Assembly (NCBI GenBank): GCA_963932955.1
Contig: CAWVRK010000011.1
Coordinates: forward strand, 1 to 55,463
Source of the DNA: Flavicella sp963932955
Lineage (GTDB): Bacteria > Bacteroidota > Bacteroidia > Flavobacteriales > Flavobacteriaceae
Reading direction: 5' to 3'
Length of the DNA: 55,463 bases
In this document: positions 7,138-14,866 of the stretch, piece after piece
Numbering within the stretch: position 1 is the first letter of the stretch
Layout: each line of letters opens with the position of its first letter
Notes under the pieces: generated by a model
What the model saw: the letters and a program-made list of their open reading frames with translations, nothing else
Databases searched by the model: none
What the model was told of the DNA's origin: nothing
Position numbers and translations under genes: made by a program

Positions 7138-9588
7138 TTATAAATTTCCTATTCGTATGATGTCTGCAAACAAACCAGAGGCTGTGACATCTGCACCTGC
7201 TCCTGCTCCTTTGACAATCAATGGCTGCTCAGGGTAGCGGTCTGTGTAAAACAACACGATGTTGTCGCTTCCTTTGAGGTTGTAAAAAGGGTGGTCTGCT
7301 GGAATTTCTTTCAAGCTTACTTTTGCTTTGCCATTGTTATATTCTGCCACATATTTCAATTGGCAATCCTTGGCGATCGCAGAAGCGCTTAGCTTGTCAA
7401 AATGCGCGGCACAGGTTTTCAAGGTTTCTTTAAAATCCTCAATACTATGGGCTTCTAAGCTTTCTTTGGGTAGGAAGGACACGTTTTCGATGTCTTCCAA
7501 TTCCAATTGCACGCCGCTTTCTCTGGCCAAAATCAATATTTTTCGCGCCACGTCAACTCCGCTGATGTCTATTCTTGGGTCGGGTTCGGTAAAACCTTCC
7601 ACACCTGCTTGCTGCACCACGTCGTAAAAAGGGTAATCAGGACCAAAATTATTAAAAATAAAATTCAAACTACCGGATAAGACGGCTTGTATGGAGCGAA
7701 CTTGGTCTCCAGAGCTGATGAGGTTGTTCAAAGTGTTGATGATTGGCAAGCCAGCACCTACATTGGTTTCAAACAAAAAAGGCGCATTGTATTCTCGGGC
7801 CAATTTTTTCAAATGCAGGTAATGCTCGTATTCTGAAGAACAGGCAATTTTGTTACAGCAAACAACGGCCACGCTTTCTTTGAGGTAGTCGGCATACAAC
7901 TGGGCAATGTCCTTATTGGCGGTATTGTCGACAAAAATACTGTTGCTCAAATTGTAGCTTTTGACAGTTTCGTGAAATGCGTCAAGATCCAATGGAATTC
8001 CATTGTCTAACAAGTCGTTTTTCCAGGTGTTTAGGTCGATGCCTTCTTCCGAAAAAAGCATTTTTTTTGAATTTGCCATTCCGACCACATTGATTTTCAA
8101 CTGAAGGTTTTCTAACAAATACACTTCTTGTGTTTTGATTTGCTCCAAGAGTTTTCCTCCGACATTTCCGACACCTACCACAAACAAATTCAAGTGTTTG
8201 ACTTGGTTTTCAAAAAAGGCGTTGTGCAAAGAGTTCAAGGCTTTGCGGATGTCTTTGCTTGCGATGACCGTCGAGATGTTTTTTTCTGAGGCCCCTTGCG
8301 CAATGGCACGGATGTTTACATTGTTTTTTCCCAAAGTACTGAACATACGTCCGCTGATACCTTGGTGATTCTTCATTTGGTCTCCGACCAGTGCAATGAT
8401 GGCCAAGCCACTTTCGACCAACAAAGGGGCTACTTTGCCCAAAGCAATTTCGTATGCAAAAGCTTCGTCCACACTTTCTTTAGCTCTTGCCGCATCAACA
8501 TCGTGGATGCCGATACAGATGGAATGTTCAGAAGAGGCTTGTGTGATCAAAGTCACGTTGATTTTTTCTTGGGACAAGGCTTCAAAAAGACGTTTGGAAA
8601 AACCAGGAATGCCGATCATGCTATTCCCTTCCAAGGTGATGAGAGATACGTGATCGATGTGACTGATTCCTTTGACCAAAGTTTCGCTTTTGTTGTCGGT
8701 TTTAGAGACGTAGGTTCCTGCCGCCTCGGGATCAAAGGTGTTTTTGATCAACAACGGGATTTCTTTTTGCAACACAGGTTGTATGGTAGGCGGGTAGAGG
8801 ACTTTTGCCCCAAAATGAGACAGCTCCATCGCTTCTTGGTAGGTGATGTTTTCTATTGGGAAAGCGTCTTTGACCAATTTGGGATTGGCGGTGTACATGC
8901 CGCTGACATCGGTCCAAATTTCCAGAACGGGACTGTTGAGTGTGGCAGCAATCAGCGCAGCGGTATAATCGGAGCCTCCACGGCCCAAGGTTGTTGTTTC
9001 GCCTTTTTTGTTGGCAGCGACAAAACCAGGGAGTACGACAATTTGCGCTTTGTTGTCTTTGAAAAAGTTTTCAATATTTTTGTGTGTTTCTTCTTGAAAA
9101 ACAGTTGCTTGTGTAAAGGCGTTGTCAGTAAGAACCAACTCACGACTGTCTTTTAAGGCAACATTTTTTGTCTGGGATTTCAAGGCATTGAAGACGATGT
9201 AAGATGACAGTCTTTCGCCAAAACTCACAATTTTGTCATGGGTTTTGTCTGAAAATTCACGCAATAAGCAGATGCCTTCTAAGGTGCTTTCTAGTTCGTT
9301 GATGATTTTTTTCAACCCGCCTAATACTGCAGATTGTTTGTCAATAGGAATGAGTGCTCGTACTGTTTCCAAATGCCTGTTCTCAATATTTTTAAAAATC
9401 TCAAGGTAATGGCTGTTTCCTTCCTGCGCCTCGGCACCAGCTTCCAGCAAAAGGTCTGTTGTTCCTCCCAAAGCTGAGACGACCACGGCCAATTTTTCAT
9501 TTTGAGCACTTTTTTTGAGGATAGTGATGACTTTGGAGATGTTTTCCGCATTTGCTACTGAAGTTCCTCCGAATTTTAAAACTTTCAT
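7138..9588 (-). CDS. thrA: Bifunctional aspartokinase / homoserine dehydrogenase
   Basis: Phosphorylates aspartate (N-terminal half) and reduces aspartate semialdehyde to homoserine (C-terminal half). The kinase domain opens MKVLKFGGTSVANAENISKV and contains GRGGSDYTAALIAA. ACT-type regulatory modules lie in the middle. The dehydrogenase half starts near residue 466 with VVGVGNVGGKLLEQI and carries GVEGFTEPDPRIDISGVDVARK. The 816-residue length matches the family. The ATG at 9588 is chosen because MKVLKFGG is the conserved start; the upstream in-frame extension has no family match. Feedback control by threonine is expected from the ACT modules but not shown. Confidence 0.96.
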   Translation of the reverse strand: MKVLKFGGTSVANAENISKVITILKKSAQNEKLAVVVSALGGTTDLLLEAGAEAQEGNSHYLEIFKNIENRHLETVRALIPIDKQSAVLGGLKKIINELESTLEGICLLREFSDKTHDKIVSFGERLSSYIVFNALKSQTKNVALKDSRELVLTDNAFTQATVFQEETHKNIENFFKDNKAQIVVLPGFVAANKKGETTTLGRGGSDYTAALIAATLNSPVLEIWTDVSGMYTANPKLVKDAFPIENITYQEAMELSHFGAKVLYPPTIQPVLQKEIPLLIKNTFDPEAAGTYVSKTDNKSETLVKGISHIDHVSLITLEGNSMIGIPGFSKRLFEALSQEKINVTLITQASSEHSICIGIHDVDAARAKESVDEAFAYEIALGKVAPLLVESGLAIIALVGDQMKNHQGISGRMFSTLGKNNVNIRAIAQGASEKNISTVIASKDIRKALNSLHNAFFENQVKHLNLFVVGVGNVGGKLLEQIKTQEVYLLENLQLKINVVGMANSKKMLFSEEGIDLNTWKNDLLDNGIPLDLDAFHETVKSYNLSNSIFVDNTANKDIAQLYADYLKESVAVVCCNKIACSSEYEHYLHLKKLAREYNAPFLFETNVGAGLPIINTLNNLISSGDQVRSIQAVLSGSLNFIFNNFGPDYPFYDVVQQAGVEGFTEPDPRIDISGVDVARKILILARESGVQLELEDIENVSFLPKESLEAHSIEDFKETLKTCAAHFDKLSASAIAKDCQLKYVAEYNNGKAKVSLKEIPADHPFYNLKGSDNIVLFYTDRYPEQPLIVKGAGAGADVTASGLFADIIRIGNL

Positions 9589-9839
9589 TTTTTTATAGTT
9601 TGATCGTGTGATGATTTTCTTTTGGATATATGTGGACTGCTTGGTTGGGTTTGACAAGCTTTGTTCAGGGGTTTGTCATTGAAATTGCAATTTTCTTTAC
9701 CTGTGCTGCCGGTTGCGTCTAAACGAACAGACCCTTTGTTTTTTTGGAAATAAGCGTGAATTAACCCCAAGGGGTTGTCGTATTTCCTGTGGTTGTCGTG
9801 GAAATACGCCCAATCGAAATTGAGTTTGTAGAAAGACAT
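9585..9839 (-). CDS. Small ORF upstream of and overlapping thrA (possible leader or coupled protein)
   Basis: An 84-residue frame starts at ATG 9839. Its TGA overlaps the thrA start as ATGA, an arrangement typical of translational coupling. A consensus -7 box ends 27 bases before the ATG, so this is probably the first frame on the thr mRNA. The N-terminal half is aromatic-rich (SFYKLNFDWAYFHDNHRKYD) with TTC/TAC/AAC-rich codons like the neighbouring genes. The middle holds DATGSTGK and the tail is basic. It is not a classical attenuator peptide: threonine and isoleucine codons are few and scattered. I do not recognise the family. It could be a regulatory leader ORF or a small protein. Confidence 0.45.
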   Translation of the reverse strand: MSFYKLNFDWAYFHDNHRKYDNPLGLIHAYFQKNKGSVRLDATGSTGKENCNFNDKPLNKACQTQPSSPHISKRKSSHDQTIKK

Positions 9840-9866
9840 GTATTTTTTGTCAAAAAAATCATGAAG

Positions 9867-9874
9867 CAAATATA
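9867..9874 (-). promoter_or_regulatory. Threonine operon promoter -7 box
   Basis: CAAATATA on the plus strand reads TATATTTG on the minus strand, a full -7 match. No clear TTG at -33. It implies a ~270-base mRNA segment before thrA that carries the small ORF. Confidence 0.6.
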
Positions 9875-10203
9875 AAGATTAAATTAAAAAGAAGCCGCAT
9901 TGTTCTCAAAAAAAAACACGCCCATATTTTTTAGTTTTTAAGCTGTTTTTTATGGGTATAGGTCATTTCGTCTATCATCGTCCTAAATACGAACACGACT
10001 TTTTTTGAAAATGAAAAAAAACAGCGAATGCACTCTGTTATGGATTCGTTAAAACAATCATGAAAAGAAGCTTAAAAATCATTTTTTTTTTGATTTTGGT
10101 GATGTGTTGAGAATTTTTCTTGGATAGGTATTTACCCTTAGCTAAAGTTAAGGATTTTAAATTTTCCTTATTTTCAGGTATTTGATTTTTTAAGAATGTA
10201 TTG
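9875..10203. other. AT-rich gap between the thr promoter and the candidate RNA
   Basis: No gene supported. It contains A/T runs and a 16-codon plus-strand frame (10060-10110) that reads like a lipoprotein signal peptide and then stops. This may be the relic of a lost gene. Confidence 0.4.
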
Positions 10204-10211
10204 TAACTTTA
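10182..10211 (+). promoter_or_regulatory. Promoter of the candidate structured RNA
   Basis: TTG (10182-10184), a 19-base spacer, then TAACTTTA (10204-10211). This is one base from TAnnTTTG with ideal spacing. No coding frame follows; the transcript would start near 10218. Confidence 0.5.
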
Positions 10212-10217
10212 GCGTAT

Positions 10218-10380
10218 AGATAGCAATAGCAGGTTCTTTTCCTTACGATACAGTAAGGGTAGCAACCCTCAAAAAACCAACAATCCCCACTGAGTTGGTT
10301 CTCCACTTTTTGCTATTTTTACAAGAGGTGTTTTTTATGATTTCTCGGAAGGAGAAGTTTGTAAAGAGCACCTTTTTTTT
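10218..10380 (+). ncRNA. Candidate structured small RNA
   Basis: A stand-alone RNA of about 160 bases is suggested by a promoter, several inverted repeats and a terminator, with no reading frame. ATAGCAA (10220-10226) can pair with TTGCTAT (10310-10316) to close a domain. Inside, CCTTAC/GTAAGG (10241-10246 with 10253-10258) and AACCAAC/GTTGGTT (10275-10281 with 10294-10300) form hairpins. GGGT/ACCC (10257-10260 with 10265-10268) overlaps the first hairpin and could be an alternative fold. A 6S-like RNA (Rfam describes a 6S-Flavo family) is possible but I cannot confirm it from sequence. It converges on lysA, so a cis-riboswitch for lysA or thrA is unlikely. Confidence 0.45.
10326..10380 (+). 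terminator. Terminator-like hairpin of the candidate RNA
   Basis: AGGTG (10326-10330) pairs with CACCT (10369-10373). An inner TTCTC/GAGAA stem (10342-10346 with 10352-10356) has a GGAAG loop. Eight T follow (10373-10380). Confidence 0.6.
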
Positions 10381-10392
10381 GGGACTATTAAA

Positions 10393-10420
10393 AAAAACCA
10401 CTTTTTTAAAAGTGGTTTTT
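10393..10420. terminator. Bidirectional terminator between the candidate RNA and lysA
   Basis: AAAAACCACTTTT (10393-10405) and AAAAGTGGTTTTT (10408-10420) form a near-perfect palindrome with A and T runs on both sides. It can end lysA (minus) and any plus-strand read-through. Confidence 0.8.
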
Positions 10421-10425
10421 AGGTT

Positions 10426-11631
10426 TTAGAAATCCAATTCTACTTGGTTTTTGAAAAGATCTTCGATGGTTTCTCTTTTTCGTATCAAATGGTCTTCACC
10501 ATTGTGTAGCAATACTTCAGCAGGCTTGAAACGTGAGTTGTAGTTGGATGCCATCGAAAAACAATAGGCACCCGCGTTGTCAAAACACAAAATATCGCCT
10601 TCAGAAATCTCGTTGATTTTTCTGTTGATACCAAAGGTATCTGTTTCACAAATATAACCCACTACTGAGTAGTAACGTTCTTTTCCTTTTGGATTGGAAA
10701 CATTGTGAATATGGTGGTAAGCATCGTACATCATCGGCCTTGCCAAATGGTTGAAGCCACTGTCAATTCCCGCAAATACCATAGAAGTGGTTTGTTTCAC
10801 AACGTTTACCTTTGCCAAGAATTTCCCCGCTTCACTGACCAAGAATTTTCCAGGTTCAAACATCAAAGTCAGGTCTTTTCCATAAGCTTTGCAAAAGGCA
10901 TTGAAACGCTTCGTCAAAACTTTTCCGAGTTCCTCAATATCCGTAGCAGCAGCTCCTTCGTAATAGGGAACTTTAAAGCCGCTGCCCAAATCGATGAATT
11001 CCAAATCTTTAAAATCTTTGGCTACATCAAACAAAAGGTCTGCAGCAGAAGAAAATACGTTGATGTCCAAAATATCCGACCCAGTGTGCATGTGAACACC
11101 GTTGATGGTCATGTTGGTGTTTTCAACAATTCTCAAAATGTGCGGTACCTGGTGAATGGAGATTCCAAATTTGGAATCGATGTGTCCCACAGATATTTTT
11201 GTGTTTCCACCCGCCATGATGTGTGGATTGATCCGAATACAAACAGGAATATCAGGGTAGTGGTGTCCAAATTGTTCCAAGATCGACAAATTGTCAATGT
11301 TGATTTTGACGCCCATTTGCGCTACTTTTTCAATTTCTTCCAAAGAGACTCCATTGGGGGTGTAGATGATGTCTTGTGGCGCAAAGCCTGCTTTTAGTCC
11401 CGTCATCACTTCTTGTATGGAGACAGTGTCCAATCCTGCATCCAAACTTTTGAAAAGTTTTAAAACAGAGAGGTTGGACAAGGCTTTGGTCGCAAAGTGC
11501 ACTTTGAGGTTGGCAACCCCAGAAAAGGCATTGCAAATTCGTTCGTATTGCGAAATGATTTTAGCGGCATCGTATACGTAAAGAGGACTTCCGTATTTTT
11601 TAGCCAAGGACTGTAAAATTGTTGTTTCCAT
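10426..11631 (-). CDS. lysA: Diaminopimelate decarboxylase
   Basis: PLP enzyme of fold type III that makes lysine from meso-diaminopimelate. The 401-residue protein has the PLP lysine K49 in HFATKALSN, the HMHTGSDI segment, the phosphate-binding MFEPGKFLVSEAG, AGIDSGFNHLARP, and the catalytic-cysteine motif CETDTFG followed by GAYCFSMASNYN. It overlaps the pepT stop as TAATG, so it is co-transcribed with pepT and probably translationally coupled. A bidirectional terminator follows. Confidence 0.95.
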   Translation of the reverse strand: METTILQSLAKKYGSPLYVYDAAKIISQYERICNAFSGVANLKVHFATKALSNLSVLKLFKSLDAGLDTVSIQEVMTGLKAGFAPQDIIYTPNGVSLEEIEKVAQMGVKINIDNLSILEQFGHHYPDIPVCIRINPHIMAGGNTKISVGHIDSKFGISIHQVPHILRIVENTNMTINGVHMHTGSDILDINVFSSAADLLFDVAKDFKDLEFIDLGSGFKVPYYEGAAATDIEELGKVLTKRFNAFCKAYGKDLTLMFEPGKFLVSEAGKFLAKVNVVKQTTSMVFAGIDSGFNHLARPMMYDAYHHIHNVSNPKGKERYYSVVGYICETDTFGINRKINEISEGDILCFDNAGAYCFSMASNYNSRFKPAEVLLHNGEDHLIRKRETIEDLFKNQVELDF

Positions 11632-12863
11632 TAGGTGTTTCTTTTTGCTGTTAGGTGTGCGATGTTGGTGATGACTTCGGTTGCTTTGACCATGGATTCA
11701 AGCGGGACGTATTCGTATTTTCCGTGAAAATGATGTCCTCCTGCAAAAATGTTTGGGCAAGGCAGTCCTTTAAAGGACAGCTGAGAGCCGTCTGTCCCTC
11801 CACGTATGGCTTTGATCAAAGGACGAACTCCTGCTTGTTCCATCGCTTCTTTTGCAATGTCGACAATGTGCATGACGGGCTCAATCTTTTCCTTCATGTT
11901 GAAGTATTGGTCTTTCAATTCGACGTCTACTACCGAAGCGCCGTATTTTTTGTTCAGATGGGCTGCAATTTCGAGCAATGTTGCCTTGCGTTTTTCAAAT
12001 TTCTCAAAGTCGTGGTCTCTGACAATGTATTCCAATACGGTTTCTTCAATCCCTCCTTTGCTGCTGTGTAGGTGGTAAAACCCTTCTAGTCCTTCCGTTT
12101 TTTCAGGAACGTGCGCTGGAGGCAGTTTGGAAGCGAATTCATTTCCTATCAAGATGGAGTTGACCATTTTGTTTTTGGCATATCCAGGATGTACACTTTT
12201 TCCTTTGATTACAATTTTGGCACTTGCCGCGTTGAAATTTTCGTATTCCAATTCGCCAATTTGACTTCCGTCCATCGTGTATGCCCACTCGGCGCCAAAC
12301 TTGTTTACGTCAAAAAGATGCGCTCCTTTGCCAATTTCCTCGTCTGGAGTAAAGCAAATGCGTATTTTTCCATGCGGAATCTTTGGGTGTTCTATCAGGT
12401 GCTCCATGGCAGAAACAATCTCTGTAATGCCTGCTTTGTCATCTGCGCCGAGCAGCGTAGTGCCGTCAGTAGTGATCAAGGTCTGTCCTTTGTAAAGCAA
12501 CAAGTCTTCAAAATAATCAGGAGACAATACGACGTTTTGCGCGCGGTTTAAGACGAGTGCTTTGCCGTCGTAATTTCGATGGATTTGTGGACGTACGTCT
12601 GTTCCTGAAAAATCGGGACTGGTGTCCATATGGGCTACAAAGCCGATGGTGGGCACTTCTTTTGAGACGTTGCTAGGCAACGTTGCCATCAAATAACAAT
12701 TTTTGTCCAATTCCACTTCTTGCATCCCGATGTTTTCGAGTTCTGTTAGCAAAATACGCGCCAAATCCCATTGCTTTTCAGTACTTGGAAAAGCAGGGTT
12801 GTTCGGGTCAGACTGGGTGTCGACTTGCACGTATTTGAGAAAACGATCTAAGATGCGTTGCAT
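11631..12863 (-). CDS. pepT: Peptidase T (tripeptidase)
   Basis: M20-family di-zinc aminopeptidase that removes the N-terminal residue of tripeptides in the cytoplasm. The 410 residues are the usual length. Metal and catalytic motifs are visible: GFVAHMDTSPD, TTLLGADDKAGI, FTPDEEIGKGA, YTMDGSQIGELE, RGGTDGSQLSFKGLPCPN and the C-terminal GGHHFHGKYEY. The start at 12863 is 20 bases after a full promoter. First gene of pepT-lysA. Confidence 0.95.
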   Translation of the reverse strand: MQRILDRFLKYVQVDTQSDPNNPAFPSTEKQWDLARILLTELENIGMQEVELDKNCYLMATLPSNVSKEVPTIGFVAHMDTSPDFSGTDVRPQIHRNYDGKALVLNRAQNVVLSPDYFEDLLLYKGQTLITTDGTTLLGADDKAGITEIVSAMEHLIEHPKIPHGKIRICFTPDEEIGKGAHLFDVNKFGAEWAYTMDGSQIGELEYENFNAASAKIVIKGKSVHPGYAKNKMVNSILIGNEFASKLPPAHVPEKTEGLEGFYHLHSSKGGIEETVLEYIVRDHDFEKFEKRKATLLEIAAHLNKKYGASVVDVELKDQYFNMKEKIEPVMHIVDIAKEAMEQAGVRPLIKAIRGGTDGSQLSFKGLPCPNIFAGGHHFHGKYEYVPLESMVKATEVITNIAHLTAKRNT

Positions 12864-12883
12864 ATTGCTCTTGAGATTTTTTT

Positions 12884-12913
12884 CAAAAATAAGTTTTCCA
12901 CTAGAACTGACAA
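12884..12913 (-). promoter_or_regulatory. pepT-lysA promoter
   Basis: On the minus strand: TTG (12913-12911), a 19-base spacer, then TATTTTTG (12891-12884). This is the best-matched minus-strand promoter in the window. Confidence 0.75.
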
Positions 12914-13128
12914 TAGGCTGAGAGTAAATAAAACTCTTTTTGTGGTTTTTGATGAGAATTAAACAGTTGTGAAGGTTATTTTAGAAGGTTCTGATGCTGT
13001 GTTTTGGGATGCAAACAAACGGCCCGTCATTCTTTGCGCTAAAAAGAACAGGGAGGCCTTTAAAACCAAAGGGCAAGAAGGGGGCTAAAAAAGATAGTTT
13101 TCCCTTCTGTATATTCCAAAATAAGTAC

Positions 13129-13136
13129 TATATTTG
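13129..13136 (+). promoter_or_regulatory. rpsF operon promoter -7 box
   Basis: TATATTTG, full match, with CTG at 13107-13109 giving a 19-base spacer. The leader to the rpsF ATG would be about 25 bases. Confidence 0.65.
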
Positions 13137-13167
13137 CAGCCTTAAATAATTTAAAAGATCAATAATT

Positions 13168-13509
13168 ATGAATCATTACGAAACTGTTTTCATTTTGAAT
13201 CCCGTTTTATCTGATGTTCAGGTAAAGGAAGCAGTACAGAAGTTTGAGGACTATCTTGTTTCTAAAGGTGCCGAAATGATTTGGAAGGAAGATTGGGGAC
13301 TAAAAAAATTAGCCTACCCAATCCAAAAGAAAAAAAGTGGTTTTTACCACTTGTTTGAGTACAACTTAGCTGGTGAAAACTTGGCTGCTTTTGAACTTGA
13401 GTTTAGAAGAGATGACAGCATCATGCGTTATTTGACTGTTCGTTTGGACAAACACGCTGCTGCTTGGGCTGAAAAGAGAAGAGAACGTGTTAAATCTGCT
13501 AAAAAATAA
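13168..13509 (+). CDS. rpsF: 30S ribosomal protein S6
   Basis: Small-subunit protein that pairs with S18 on the 30S platform. The 113-residue protein opens MNHYETVFILNPVLSD and contains the conserved GLKKLAYPIQKKKSGFYHLFEY, typical of S6. First gene of rpsF-rpsR-rplI, the classic order, here without ssb between the genes. Confidence 0.97.
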   Translation: MNHYETVFILNPVLSDVQVKEAVQKFEDYLVSKGAEMIWKEDWGLKKLAYPIQKKKSGFYHLFEYNLAGENLAAFELEFRRDDSIMRYLTVRLDKHAAAWAEKRRERVKSAKK

Positions 13510-13512
13510 AGT

Positions 13513-13809
13513 ATGGCGTCAATTGAACAACAAGCAAAAGGAGGAAAACAAGGAGAGGTAAGATACCTTACTCCATTGGATATCGACACGAAGAAAGAAG
13601 CAAAATACTGTAGATTTAAGAAAAATGGAATCAAGTACATTGATTACAAAGATGCAGACTATTTGATGTATTTGGTAAACGAGCAAGGTAAAATTTTACC
13701 GCGTCGTTTGACAGGGACCTCTTTGAAGTTTCAACGAAAAGTGTCCGTAGCGATCAAAAGAGCGCGTCACTTGGCACTAATGCCTTATGTTGGAGATTTA
13801 TTAAAATAA
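13513..13809 (+). CDS. rpsR: 30S ribosomal protein S18
   Basis: S6 partner in the 30S platform. The 98-residue protein has the conserved C-terminal block with KILPRRLTGTSLKFQRKV and IKRARHLALMPYV. A flexible N-terminus rich in Q, K and G (SIEQQAKGGKQGEVRY) precedes it. Three bases after the rpsF stop. Confidence 0.97.
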   Translation: MASIEQQAKGGKQGEVRYLTPLDIDTKKEAKYCRFKKNGIKYIDYKDADYLMYLVNEQGKILPRRLTGTSLKFQRKVSVAIKRARHLALMPYVGDLLK

Positions 13810-13821
13810 AACAGATACGAC

Positions 13822-14268
13822 ATGGAAGTTATATTGAAAAAAGACGTAGAAAACTTAGGTTTTAAAGACGATATCGTAGCTGTAAAAAATGGATACGGAA
13901 GGAACTTTTTAATTCCTCAAGGACAGGCTGTTTTAGCAACAGGATCTGCCAAAAAAGTTTTGGCAGAAAACTTAAAACAACGTGCATACAAAGAAGAAAT
14001 GATTGTCAAAGAAGCTACAAAAATAGCTGAGGCAATCAAAGCATTGGAAATCAAAATCACGGCGAAAGTTGGAGAAGGCACCAAATTGTTTGGTTCTGTT
14101 TCAAACATTGATGTGGCTGAAGCCATTGCAAAATCAGGAACTGAGATCGATAAAAAATTCATCAAAGTAACTGGTGGATTGGTCAAAAGAACTGGTAAAT
14201 ACAACGCCTCTGTTCGTTTGCACAGAGACGTGGTTGCTGAAATCTCTTTCGAGATCGTAGGAGAATAA
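13822..14268 (+). CDS. rplI: 50S ribosomal protein L9
   Basis: Large-subunit protein with N- and C-terminal globular domains joined by a long helix. The N-terminal MEVILKKDVENLGFKDDIVAVKNGYGRNFLIPQG signature (given here in two halves: MEVILKKDVENLG and VKNGYGRNFLIPQG) is clear, and GTKLFGSVSNIDVAEAI marks the C-terminal domain. 148 residues, normal length. Twelve bases after rpsR, ended by a strong terminator. Confidence 0.97.
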   Translation: MEVILKKDVENLGFKDDIVAVKNGYGRNFLIPQGQAVLATGSAKKVLAENLKQRAYKEEMIVKEATKIAEAIKALEIKITAKVGEGTKLFGSVSNIDVAEAIAKSGTEIDKKFIKVTGGLVKRTGKYNASVRLHRDVVAEISFEIVGE

Positions 14269-14289
14269 TTCGGCACACCAAGCCTTATA

Positions 14290-14323
14290 AAATCCACCAC
14301 TCTGTAGAGCTGGTGGATTTTTT
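14290..14323 (+). terminator. rpsF-rpsR-rplI terminator
   Basis: AAATCCACCA (14290-14299) pairs with TGGTGGATTT (14311-14320). The loop itself can form a CTCT/AGAG stem. T-rich tail. Confidence 0.85.
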
Positions 14324-14387
14324 ATGTGGTGTGTTTTGCCAAAGCCTCTTTGTTTTTTACATTTGAATATCAAGACAGCCCAGCATT

Positions 14388-14861
14388 ATGAAATACAGAC
14401 TCCTTACCAAAGAGCAATTTGAAGCCCTTCATGAAGAATTTGCTCGTTTTTTAGCGTCTCAAAAAATAGACGTCCAAGAATGGACCGCTTTAAAAGCGGA
14501 CAAACCCGAAATCGCGGAAGAAGAGATGCGGCTTTTTAGCGACCTCGTATGGGAAGATGTGTTGAGCAACACCCATTTTGTAGAACATTATTCCAAAAAC
14601 AGCATCAACTTGTTCAAGTGCAAACAAACCTTGATTGAACGCATCATGGTCAAAACATCCAATACGTCCATCGATTTTTTGTCAAAAGAGGGCATCGACT
14701 GGTTGTCAAAAAATGCTGGGCATGCGTGTTTGGACTATTTTTATGCACACAAAGATTACTCAGAGGAACGCAATGTGGAAGTTTTTGATTTGATTGAAAA
14801 AGGGGCTGTCATCACCCAAGGCCATTTGTATGGGGCCTTGGCAGAAATCATTAAGAAATAA
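14388..14861 (+). CDS. DUF6495-like conserved protein
   Basis: A 157-residue soluble protein with no signal peptide or membrane segment. The start MKYRLLTKEQFEALHEEFARFL resembles flavobacterial proteins annotated DUF6495 (recalled from family knowledge, not searched). It is largely helical and acidic (EEEMRLFSDLVWEDVL), with no catalytic motif I recognise. It precedes the TrmH-type methyltransferase by 5 bases, so the two are likely co-transcribed. Function unknown. Confidence 0.75.
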   Translation: MKYRLLTKEQFEALHEEFARFLASQKIDVQEWTALKADKPEIAEEEMRLFSDLVWEDVLSNTHFVEHYSKNSINLFKCKQTLIERIMVKTSNTSIDFLSKEGIDWLSKNAGHACLDYFYAHKDYSEERNVEVFDLIEKGAVITQGHLYGALAEIIKK

Positions 14862-14866
14862 GAAGA

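Larger units (their letters stand above)
12864..13167. other. Divergent intergenic region, pepT / rpsF
   Basis: About 300 bases holding the two opposed promoters (pepT at 12884-12913, rpsF at 13129-13136). I see no gene or strong structure between them. Confidence 0.5.

Noticed and set aside
8296..9156. Long plus-strand frame of 286 codons opposite thrA
   Set aside because: It is the antisense shadow of the aspartokinase domain, which has clear motifs on the other strand; no promoter or family match.
10218..10380. Riboswitch (SAM, lysine or similar) reading of the structured region
   Set aside because: I find none of the conserved core motifs of those classes, and no gene on the same strand follows before a terminator.
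10705..11397. Plus-strand frame of 230 codons opposite lysA
   Set aside because: Shadow of lysA, whose catalytic motifs are intact on the minus strand.
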